Positions 44,241 through 52,340 of a stretch of DNA of 64,000 bases are shown here, piece by piece. The stretch is from JBLXBZ01 sp048265185 (GTDB lineage Bacteria > Pseudomonadota > Alphaproteobacteria > Rhizobiales > Stappiaceae): positions 1-64,000 of the forward strand of contig JBLXBZ010000012.1 in NCBI GenBank assembly GCA_048265185.1, read 5' to 3'. The first letter of the stretch is position 1. Each line of letters begins with the position of its first letter. Position numbers and translations under genes: made by a program. The notes under the pieces are model-generated. The model did no database searches. It was not told the origin of the DNA and worked only from the letters and a program-made list of their open reading frames with translations.

Positions 44241-44326
44241 TGGTGCGGACACCGGGACTTGAACCCGGATGAGCTAGGCTCGACAGATTTTAAGTCTGTT
44301 GTGTATACCAATTCCACCATGCCCGC
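44241..44326 (-). tRNA. tRNA-Leu (anticodon TAA)
   Basis: An 86-base gene with acceptor arm GCGGGCA / TGTCCGC (one G-T pair), encoded CCA, and anticodon loop ACTTAAAAT giving TAA. It has a class II variable arm (TCGAGCCTAGCTCAT) and GGGTTCAAGTCCC as T arm. Confidence 0.95.
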
Positions 44327-44468
44327 ATTACATCTTCGATAAACGTCCTTGACGGATCGCGCAAGCCCAGAAAACATCTCTTTATAATTGCATGCCGCCA
44401 AATCAATTACATATAATTGCAGCATAAGGTTAGATTTCTGCGTTTCTTATGCCATTGTGACAATTGTC

Positions 44469-44675
44469 ATGACAAATGAGTGGACAAATATTATGAACGC
44501 CGTTCACAAAATAGGTGATATAAGAGTTGAAAATGATCCCGCCAGCTCACCTTGCATCCACATGACTTTATCCTCGGTGAATAATCACGATGCGCGATCT
44601 ATCGTCGAGACGGCGGAAAAAACGACAAAACCGGTCACTCAGACATCGACAAAAAATTGGACTGACAATGGTTAG
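44469..44675 (+). CDS. Possible small ORF overlapping the start of map
   Basis: A 68-codon frame starting at the ATG at 44469. Its stop overlaps the map start by eight bases, a layout that could couple translation. There is no good ribosome site and no recognised family, and the sequence is polar without a clear fold. A perfect palindrome TGACAATTGTCA (44458-44469) covers its start. It may be non-coding leader of map. Confidence 0.2.
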   Translation: MTNEWTNIMNAVHKIGDIRVENDPASSPCIHMTLSSVNNHDARSIVETAEKTTKPVTQTSTKNWTDNG

Positions 44676-45495
44676 CTATATTGACGCTGCAAGTTCCCCG
44701 CTTAAAAACACCGGACAAATTCGGCTTTACACCCCGGAAGACTTCCAGGGGATGAAACGCGCGAGCCAATTGACGGCCCAATGCCTTGACGCGCTTGTGG
44801 AGCTGGTCGCGCCCGGGGTGACGACGCAAAGACTTGATGATTTCGTTTATCAATTCGGGCGTGACAACGGAGCGATTCCCGCCACGTTAAACTATCGTGG
44901 CTACACCAAGTCATGCTGCACGTCGATCAATCATGTCGTCTGCCATGGCATCCCCAATGAAAAACCCCTAAAAGAGGGCGACATCGTCAATATTGACGTC
45001 ACATTCATCGTCGATGGATGGCACGGCGACTCCAGCAGAATGTACGCCGTTGGCGAAATCAAACGCGCCGCTCAGCGTTTAATCCACGTCACCTACGAAT
45101 CACTTCAACGCGGCGTAGCCGCCGCCAAACCGGGCGCCACCACCGGCGACATTGGCGCCGCAATCCAGACCTATGTGGAAGGCGAACGCTGCAGCGTCGT
45201 TCGAGATTTTTGCGGCCACGGCGTTGGAAAACTGTTTCACGACACCCCCAATATTCTGCACTACGGTCAAAAAGGCGAAGGCGTCAAACTAACGCCCGGT
45301 ATGATTTTCACCATTGAGCCCATGGTCAACCTCGGGCGCCCCACCGTAAAAATTCTATCCGACGGCTGGACGGCGGTGACGCGAGATCGCTCGCTTTCCG
45401 CGCAATTCGAACATTCGATTGGCATAACCGAACAAGGGTGTGAAATCTTTACGCAGTCTCCCAAAGGTCTCGATAATCCTTGCGCCACTCCTTAA
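44668..45495 (+). CDS. map: Methionine aminopeptidase, type I
   Basis: 275 residues. Metal-binding and catalytic residues are seen in order: VCHGIPNE, VNIDVTFIVDGWHGDSSRM (two Asp), CGHGVGKLFH, TIEPMVN and QFEHSIG. It removes initiator methionine from new proteins. The ATG at 44668 gives the normal length; an upstream in-frame start at 44590 adds a basic extension with no support. radC follows 28 bases later. Confidence 0.95.
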   Translation: MVSYIDAASSPLKNTGQIRLYTPEDFQGMKRASQLTAQCLDALVELVAPGVTTQRLDDFVYQFGRDNGAIPATLNYRGYTKSCCTSINHVVCHGIPNEKPLKEGDIVNIDVTFIVDGWHGDSSRMYAVGEIKRAAQRLIHVTYESLQRGVAAAKPGATTGDIGAAIQTYVEGERCSVVRDFCGHGVGKLFHDTPNILHYGQKGEGVKLTPGMIFTIEPMVNLGRPTVKILSDGWTAVTRDRSLSAQFEHSIGITEQGCEIFTQSPKGLDNPCATP

Positions 45496-45523
45496 CGACA
45501 TCAAATACGCGCCGGAGGCGGTG

Positions 45524-46240
45524 ATGACCCAAAAAGGTCCTGGATTTTCCGAATCTCAAGCTTATTCAGATTCTCATTTCCATGGCCACCGAGATCGGTT
45601 GCGCCAGAAATTCCGCGATCACGGCCATGACCCTTTGCTCGATTATGAACTGCTGGAGCTGTTGTTGTTCGCCGTCATCAAACGCGCTGACACCAAGCCG
45701 GTGGCGAAAGCATTATTGGCGCGCTTCGGCTCGCTCGCCGGGGTTCTCGCCGCTCCCCGCACCTTACTACTCGAAGTCAAAGGCGTTGGGGATAAGGTCG
45801 CCGACCACTTGAAGCTCACCTACGCCGTCACCCAGAGATTCGCCAAGTCAAACGTGATTGAAAAACGAGTGTTATCTTCTTGGTCTGCCGTAATCGAATA
45901 TGTGCATGTGGCCATGGCCTTCGCCGAACGTGAAGAATTCAGAATCCTGTTTCTCGACCGCAAAAACGTTTTGATCGCAGACGAAGTCCAGCAACGCGGC
46001 ACAATCGATCACACGCCCGTCTATCCTCGAGAAATCGTCAAGCGCGCTCTTGAACTTTCGGCGAGCGCGATCATCCTCGTCCATAATCACCCATCAGGAG
46101 ACCCTACGCCCTCGACCGCGGACATTAAAATGACAACTCAAATCGCTGAAATAGCCAAACCGCTGGGGATTACTCTTCACGACCACATCATCGTTGGTCG
46201 TGACGGCCATGCTAGCTTCAAAGGCCTTCAACTCATATAA
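45524..46240 (+). CDS. radC: RadC family JAB/MPN domain protein
   Basis: 238 residues. An N-terminal helix-hairpin-helix part (ALLARFGSLAGVLAAPRTLL) precedes the JAB domain with metal motif HNHPSGDPTPSTADI (H-x-H-x10-D type). The name comes from a DNA repair phenotype now considered doubtful; its biochemical role is open. The ATG at 45524 follows GGAGG. map-radC order is common in this class. Confidence 0.92.
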   Translation: MTQKGPGFSESQAYSDSHFHGHRDRLRQKFRDHGHDPLLDYELLELLLFAVIKRADTKPVAKALLARFGSLAGVLAAPRTLLLEVKGVGDKVADHLKLTYAVTQRFAKSNVIEKRVLSSWSAVIEYVHVAMAFAEREEFRILFLDRKNVLIADEVQQRGTIDHTPVYPREIVKRALELSASAIILVHNHPSGDPTPSTADIKMTTQIAEIAKPLGITLHDHIIVGRDGHASFKGLQLI

Positions 46241-46501
46241 CGTCGAAATGGGGCAAAAAACACATAAAAACTTGTAATAAATTAGAGCACCAAATTTTTA
46301 ACTATATAAAATAATATATATACGCTCAAAATAACGTTTCACCATAATAATACTCTAGAACAACGTCAAAATAAATTTAAAAAATAAAATACTCCCTCCT
46401 TTCCAAAAATAAGTTTCAAAGATGAGTTCTATTTTTAACGCGCATACTTCACATTTATGCGATGACCGCCTAGAATAGGCATTGATTATCCCACTCAGGC
46501 C
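46241..46501. other. AT-rich intergenic region before the GGDEF-EAL genes
   Basis: 261 bp after radC, strongly AT-rich from 46255 to 46440. Near its end GCCTA-gaa-TAGGC (46468-46480) forms a short dyad about 20 bases before the next start. No gene seen. Confidence 0.4.
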
Positions 46502-48787
46502 ATGGAGTTGCGGGCCTTGGCCCATATTCAGGAACCAGCCCCTACTTCCAACACTGCGTTAAGGGCTTCGATCAAATTTCGACGTAGAATAGCTTTGAGA
46601 TTCGCTGCGCTATGGTTTTCTCTAATGGCGATTTCCCTCTTGGGAGCGGCGATAGTTCTCTCATGGACCTTTTCAAAAGCCAATGATTTAGCAACAGATC
46701 TCGAATTACATCTTGTTAGCTCAGAGCTTCAATCTATCTCGCAAGAGTTGATCGAACAAATTTCTTCATTGGCTATTTCTGACGACGCATATCAAAATAT
46801 CGAAATAGAATACTCCTCTCAATGGGCGCATGACCATTTAACCTATATTTATAGAAGAAAAGAAGAAAAAAATACCTACATAATACTCAACAGACATAAG
46901 CGTCCTATATTCGCATATCGCTTTGGGTATTCTTGGCTCCCGTCATATTACAATGTAAATCTCAAAAGTTCGCTTGATTCTGAAGTTACAGCTACCCAGA
47001 AAGCATACCTAAAATCGATTATCAGAACTGACGACGGCGACATATGGTTCGACGCCTCCAATAGTTCTATCTCCAGATCAACCTTTGTCAAAATCGACGA
47101 CGAAATCGCCTTCGCGGCTCTCGTGGCCGTCGCGCCGTCCACAAAGCTAAGCAACAAAACATCCTCCGCCACCCCCAGCGTCGTCATCGTCACGCAGCCG
47201 ATCGACAAGGCTGTGCTTGCTCGAATTGAAGCCGACACCGGGTTAAGAAAAATCCATTTAAGCACTTCTGCGGATCCCGGCGCGAAACCAAAGACTTCCA
47301 TCCCGCTTGCCGGGCCTAACGGAGCCACGCTGGGATATATCGACTGGGAGTCCGGACAGGGCCTTTCAACGCTCATCACAATCCTCGCCAGCGTAATGGG
47401 CGTTCTTGTCACAATGATGCTCGGCATTACGATTTACGTATTGCGCCATATGGTACGAACCACAGATGAACTCGCCTTTAGCGAAGCTTGCGCGCGGCAA
47501 GCATCGCTTCACGACTCCCTGAGCGGTCTGCCAAATCGAATATTGTTCACAGAACTCGCCACCGACTACATCACACAAGCGAAACACGCCGGCAACCAAC
47601 TGGGGTTGATCTATCTGGACCTGGACCACTTCAAAGAAGTGAACGACACTCTGGGGCATCCCATTGGCGACCAACTCATTCAAGAAATCGCACATCGCCT
47701 CAAACGAAGCGTCAACTCCACAGATCTCGTGGCGCGCCTTAGCGGGGACGAATTCCTGATCATGCTGGCGCACGACGCCAATAAGGAAAGAATTCTGAAG
47801 GTCTGCCGCCAAATCGACGCCGCTCTCACGCATGACCTAGTCATTGGCGAACACATTCTACCAACGTCGGCAAGCATAGGCGTTGCGATTTATCCAGAAC
47901 ACGGCGAAGATCTGACACAGCTCATGCGCCGAGCCGACATCGCGTTATACAAAGCCAAAGAACAAGGGCGTGGCCGCTACACCTTCTTTGAACCGGATAT
48001 GGATGAAACGCTTCAGGTCAAACGGCAAATTGAAGAAGATATGCGCATCGCGCTGGAAAAAAATGAATTTATCGTATATTATCAACCGGTTATAAGATCA
48101 AGTGATGACACTGTCGTCGGTGTGGAGGCCTTGATCCGTTGGGCGCACCCAGAAAAAGGCCTTCTCTCGCCTGCTTTCTTTCTCCCTGTTGCGGAACAAC
48201 AAAACAACCTGATGAACCAGTTGGGCATGTGGGTGCTCAAAACGGCCATGAAGGAAGCTAAGCAATGGCCAGATTTGTCTTTGGCGGTGAATGTTTCGCC
48301 CACGCAACTGCGACATCCAAGCTTCGCCTCCTCGGTTAAAACAGCGCTTCAGGAAGCAGATTTCGATGCAAACCTCTTAGAGTTGGAGGTGACGGAGGCC
48401 ATCGTCATGGATCATACGCTGGCGGCGAAGCGCGTCTTCAACGACCTGATCGCCATCAACGTCAGGATCGCTCTGGATGACTTCGGCACTGGATATTCGA
48501 GCCTGAGCTATTTACGTCAGTTTCAATTTCACAAGTTCAAAATCGACCGCTCTTTTATCATCAACGCGGTGACCGAACCTGAAGCGGCGGCGATCGTGGA
48601 AACGCTCATCAATTTGGGAAGCGCTCTGGGTATGACCGTGACCGCAGAAGGCGTTGAAACTCAAGAACAGAGCGATTTTCTGAAATCCGCAGGTTGCAGT
48701 TTGCTGCAAGGGTTCTATTTCTCTAAACCATTACCCGCTCACGAGCTGACGAAATGGCTCAGTGAAAGAAAAACAACACATAGATAG
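46502..48787 (+). CDS. Membrane-bound diguanylate cyclase/phosphodiesterase (GGDEF-EAL) with periplasmic sensor domain
   Basis: 761 residues. Membrane helix at about 33-55, a periplasmic CHASE4-like domain, a second helix at about 288-313, then GGDEF and EAL domains. The GGDEF site reads RLSGDEF (414-418), a variant that can be active; the I-site position reads NSTD instead of RxxD, so product inhibition is likely lost. The EAL motif is intact (VEALIRW, 542-544), with DDFGTGYSSLSYLR and KIDRSFI. Part of the sensor domain is AT-rich. A same-type gene follows 220 bp downstream. Confidence 0.9.
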   Translation: MELRALAHIQEPAPTSNTALRASIKFRRRIALRFAALWFSLMAISLLGAAIVLSWTFSKANDLATDLELHLVSSELQSISQELIEQISSLAISDDAYQNIEIEYSSQWAHDHLTYIYRRKEEKNTYIILNRHKRPIFAYRFGYSWLPSYYNVNLKSSLDSEVTATQKAYLKSIIRTDDGDIWFDASNSSISRSTFVKIDDEIAFAALVAVAPSTKLSNKTSSATPSVVIVTQPIDKAVLARIEADTGLRKIHLSTSADPGAKPKTSIPLAGPNGATLGYIDWESGQGLSTLITILASVMGVLVTMMLGITIYVLRHMVRTTDELAFSEACARQASLHDSLSGLPNRILFTELATDYITQAKHAGNQLGLIYLDLDHFKEVNDTLGHPIGDQLIQEIAHRLKRSVNSTDLVARLSGDEFLIMLAHDANKERILKVCRQIDAALTHDLVIGEHILPTSASIGVAIYPEHGEDLTQLMRRADIALYKAKEQGRGRYTFFEPDMDETLQVKRQIEEDMRIALEKNEFIVYYQPVIRSSDDTVVGVEALIRWAHPEKGLLSPAFFLPVAEQQNNLMNQLGMWVLKTAMKEAKQWPDLSLAVNVSPTQLRHPSFASSVKTALQEADFDANLLELEVTEAIVMDHTLAAKRVFNDLIAINVRIALDDFGTGYSSLSYLRQFQFHKFKIDRSFIINAVTEPEAAAIVETLINLGSALGMTVTAEGVETQEQSDFLKSAGCSLLQGFYFSKPLPAHELTKWLSERKTTHR

Positions 48788-49007
48788 AGAGTTCAGCTTG
48801 AGGAACGCTTGCATTGGTATGACAGCCTTGTGAATTTTTGATCAAACGTTTTAACCGCCTACAGTGGTCAATATAATTCAAACGTGGAAGGAATTTATAG
48901 GCTGACGATTTTCGCAAACCTGAAAATATAATGTAACTTAACCATACTTCCCGTCATTTTATTAAAACTTATGCGGCAACCTGCACGTAGGCGAATATGA
49001 GGAAATA

Positions 49008-51314
49008 ATGGTCGCTGACATCAAAAGCGCAAGTGCGAAGCAGGTGAACGCCATTCTCTTTCCTATTGTAGGAATAGTTCTGCTCGCCATCGTGTTCGCA
49101 ATCGCTTTGATTATCTGGACAGCGAAAACAACGGATGAAGCTTCCCTAAACAATGAAAAAAGGTTGATTCGCGGCGGCATTCAGATTCAGCTCGACATCC
49201 TCGCCAAAGAGCAGGAAGGAACGGCCGTCAGAGACGACACATTTTACAACACCCAGCTCAAAACGCTCGACGCCACTTGGCTGCATGTAAACATCGGTCA
49301 ATCTCTCTCCGCCAATTACGGCCAAGATTTCACCTTGATGCTCAATGAAAATTTTGCGCCGATTTATTATTCGCTCGCTGGCGATATGCGTATTGACGCT
49401 CCTGACCCACGTTTCATACGAGAAATAACACCGCTCATTCGCAGAACCAGAGCACGTTTTATTTCTGACTTTCGCAGGCTTCCATCAGGCTTATTCGTCT
49501 TTCAGCAAACAACCGCGAGCCATTCGCAACCAATTAGCGAAAAAGGCGTCGCGCTCTTGAACGGACGCCCCGCGCTTGTGAGCGTCACCGCCGTCACGCC
49601 AGAGCTGCGTACGATCACCCACCAACGAAGGCCGCCGGTAACGCTGATCAGCGCGAAAGTGCTGACGGAAGAGGCCCTCAATGAGCTCTCACGCATGGCC
49701 GCAGTGTCCCAGCTGCGCTTCAAACGGAAAAGCGACATCAAACAGGATGAAGCTAGAATACTGCTTAAAAGCCCCACGGGCAGCCCAGCCGCATATCTCA
49801 CCTGGACGCCAAGCTATCCAGGCTCGGAAGTTCTTTCAGGCGTCACCCCGATCCTTGGCCTCATCATTCTGAGTATCAGCGTTTTAACAAGCCTTGTTTT
49901 AATTTACACACGCCAGAGCGCAAACAAGCTGGCGGCAAGCGAAGCCCGGGCGCAATATGCTTCCCTACACGATAGTCTGACAGGACTTGCGAACCGGGAT
50001 CTCTTCGCGCGGCGTTTCAATGACGCGCTTGAAAAGCGGATGGCGCGAAACGACCTGCTCGGCGTCGTTTACATTGATCTCGATCATTTCAAAGACATCA
50101 ACGACACGTTGGGACATGGAGCCGGGGACGACGTTATACGCGAGGCGACGCGCCGTCTGCGCGTTATTGTTCCCGAGGATGGACTCATCGCCAGAATTAG
50201 CGGCGATGAATTTGCCCTGATGATTCCGAAACTAACGTCCCGCCAAGCTCTGGAAGCGCTCCTGAATAACATTCAAGACCGCTTTTCCTCGGCCATGCAT
50301 ATCGCCGGCAATCAAATTCATGTGAGTTTAAGCGTTGGCGCGGCAATCGCCCCCAAAGACGGACACTCTTTAGGCGAGCTTTTACGCAAGGCGGACATCG
50401 CGCTTTATGAAGCAAAAGCCGCCGGCCGCAGCCGCTGGATGTTCTTCGATCCGGTCATGGAGGAACAGGTTCGCACACGGGAAAACCTCGCCCGCGAGTT
50501 ACGCCGCGCCATTGACACCGACGAGCTTAATCTCGTCTACCAACCTCAAATGACCATTGATGGAAAAACCGTCGTCGCCGTCGAAGCGCTCGTACGCTGG
50601 AACCACCCCACTCGCGGAGAATTATCCCCCTTTCATTTCGTTCCTCTCGCCGAAGAAACCGGTCTCATCAATGATTTGGGCCTTTGGGTTCTTAAACGCG
50701 CTTGCAGCGACGCGAAACACTGGCGTGACTTGACCGTTGCGGTCAATGTGTCGCCGTCACAGTTCCGCCATCCGCAATTCGTCGACCAGATGACGAAAAT
50801 TATTCAAAACTCGGATATGAATCCCAATAAACTAGAGATTGAAGTAACCGAAAATGTTTTCGCCAGAGACACTGAAGGCGTATTGCGGGCTCTTAAAGAC
50901 ATTCAAAGCAAGGGCATCAAGGTCGCGCTTGACGATTTTGGCACCGGCTACTCCAGTTTGAATTATCTACGTCTGTTTCCCTTTGACACGTTAAAAATCG
51001 ATAGAGGCTTCATCGCTGGCCTGGAGAATTCACATCAGGCGACCGCGGTCATCGCCACGATTATTAATCTGGGCGAAGCGCTCGGCATGAAGGTCGTCGC
51101 CGAGGGCCTTGAAACTGAGCGGCAGGTCGCTTTCATGCGTTTGACCAAATGCGATCGCCTGCAAGGTTTCTATTTTTCGCGCCCCGTGCAAAAAAGCCTT
51201 ATTCCGCAAATTCAGGAACAGCTGAAAAAAGGGATTCCAGCCTCAAAGCACGCCGAAACGAGTTCAAAGGAAGACGCCTCTTCCTTGAAGGCGCCCTCTG
51301 CAGCCGTCACATGA
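49008..51314 (+). CDS. Second GGDEF-EAL protein with CHASE4-like sensor domain
   Basis: The 768-residue protein has the same plan as its upstream neighbour: helices at about 13-37 and 282-303, a periplasmic sensor between them, GGDEF (RISGDEF, 398-402) and EAL (VEALVRW, 526-528) domains. The I-site position reads PEDG, so RxxD is missing here too. The EAL catalytic segments DDFGTGYSSLNYLR and KIDRGFI are complete. The start follows GAGGAAATA. The sensor domains differ, which suggests different signals. Confidence 0.9.
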   Translation: MVADIKSASAKQVNAILFPIVGIVLLAIVFAIALIIWTAKTTDEASLNNEKRLIRGGIQIQLDILAKEQEGTAVRDDTFYNTQLKTLDATWLHVNIGQSLSANYGQDFTLMLNENFAPIYYSLAGDMRIDAPDPRFIREITPLIRRTRARFISDFRRLPSGLFVFQQTTASHSQPISEKGVALLNGRPALVSVTAVTPELRTITHQRRPPVTLISAKVLTEEALNELSRMAAVSQLRFKRKSDIKQDEARILLKSPTGSPAAYLTWTPSYPGSEVLSGVTPILGLIILSISVLTSLVLIYTRQSANKLAASEARAQYASLHDSLTGLANRDLFARRFNDALEKRMARNDLLGVVYIDLDHFKDINDTLGHGAGDDVIREATRRLRVIVPEDGLIARISGDEFALMIPKLTSRQALEALLNNIQDRFSSAMHIAGNQIHVSLSVGAAIAPKDGHSLGELLRKADIALYEAKAAGRSRWMFFDPVMEEQVRTRENLARELRRAIDTDELNLVYQPQMTIDGKTVVAVEALVRWNHPTRGELSPFHFVPLAEETGLINDLGLWVLKRACSDAKHWRDLTVAVNVSPSQFRHPQFVDQMTKIIQNSDMNPNKLEIEVTENVFARDTEGVLRALKDIQSKGIKVALDDFGTGYSSLNYLRLFPFDTLKIDRGFIAGLENSHQATAVIATIINLGEALGMKVVAEGLETERQVAFMRLTKCDRLQGFYFSRPVQKSLIPQIQEQLKKGIPASKHAETSSKEDASSLKAPSAAVT

Positions 51315-51365
51315 GCGCGGCTTGAGCGCGCAAGCGCGTGTCCGGGCTAAACGGCGGCGCATATG

Positions 51366-52340
51366 TCAGGAAAGAACCGCTTGCATTCCCAATTTGGCTC
51401 GAAGCGCGTTTTGCAAGTCATAAGTTGCAAGAAACGGCCCGCCGCGAGTTTCAATCGCCTTATCAATGTCACACAACCCGACACCCGCCGTTCCGAACTC
51501 GAGTCGAACCGCGTCCCGCACCCAGAATGAGGCCTGTTGTTTGCGCCGAAGTCCCGCGCTTCCCTTCCCCCGCTCTTGGCCCGTATCGCATCTGCACGTC
51601 TCAACCAGTTCGTCAACGCCCTGTGAACCGCACGGCGCTCCCGCTGAGGCCAACAAAACCTTTGGCAGCGCTTCACGACCTTGGGGCGGTGATAAACTCA
51701 ACGCCCCTTCCACATCCGCCTGCGCCCGACGCGCCGATGCAACCATGTCCGCTTTCGTAATCACGATAACGTCCGGCGTTTCCATTACGCCAGCCTTCAT
51801 AAATTGCAGACTATCGCCAGCTCCGGGCTGAACGCACAGGATTGTCGTATCCACCGCGAATGCGACGTCACTTTCAGACTGCCCGACGCCAACAGACTCC
51901 ACAATCACGCGGTCCATCACCGCGCGCATGATCACGATGGCGGCGAGCGCCTGATCGGACAGACCGCCCAGACGATCGCGAGCGGCCATGGAACGAATGA
52001 AAACGCCCTCCCCCTGGGCGCTGGTTAAGCGCGTGCGATCCCCCAGCAAAGCGCCGCCGGAATAACGCGACGACGGATCCACAGCGATCACGCCCACCTG
52101 CTCCCCGCGCTCCCGACAATTTTGGATCATGGCGTTTATGAGCGTCGACTTTCCAACCCCAGGTGGCCCGGTTACCCCCCAAACGTCCGACGAGAACTGG
52201 GAGCTATTCCAAACCTCGTCCAGAAATCGCGCTAATCGCTCCGATCCACCCTCAGTCTCAATTGCTGTCAATGCACGCGATAACGCCGTTTTGCCCCCCG
52301 TTTTCAACTCTTGCACCGAACGCGGGCCGGGCCTGATCAT
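51366..52340 (-). CDS. meaB: MeaB/ArgK-family G-protein chaperone
   Basis: 324 residues. Walker A GPPGVGKST (58-66), ALLGDRTRL (switch region), and a late VITKADM nucleotide motif. MeaB proteins protect or reload B12-dependent mutases such as methylmalonyl-CoA mutase. No mutase gene is adjacent; instead its ATG overlaps the ppdK stop by four bases, so both come from one message. An in-frame start at 52421 lies inside ppdK and is not favoured. Confidence 0.9.
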   Translation of the reverse strand: MIRPGPRSVQELKTGGKTALSRALTAIETEGGSERLARFLDEVWNSSQFSSDVWGVTGPPGVGKSTLINAMIQNCRERGEQVGVIAVDPSSRYSGGALLGDRTRLTSAQGEGVFIRSMAARDRLGGLSDQALAAIVIMRAVMDRVIVESVGVGQSESDVAFAVDTTILCVQPGAGDSLQFMKAGVMETPDVIVITKADMVASARRAQADVEGALSLSPPQGREALPKVLLASAGAPCGSQGVDELVETCRCDTGQERGKGSAGLRRKQQASFWVRDAVRLEFGTAGVGLCDIDKAIETRGGPFLATYDLQNALRAKLGMQAVLS

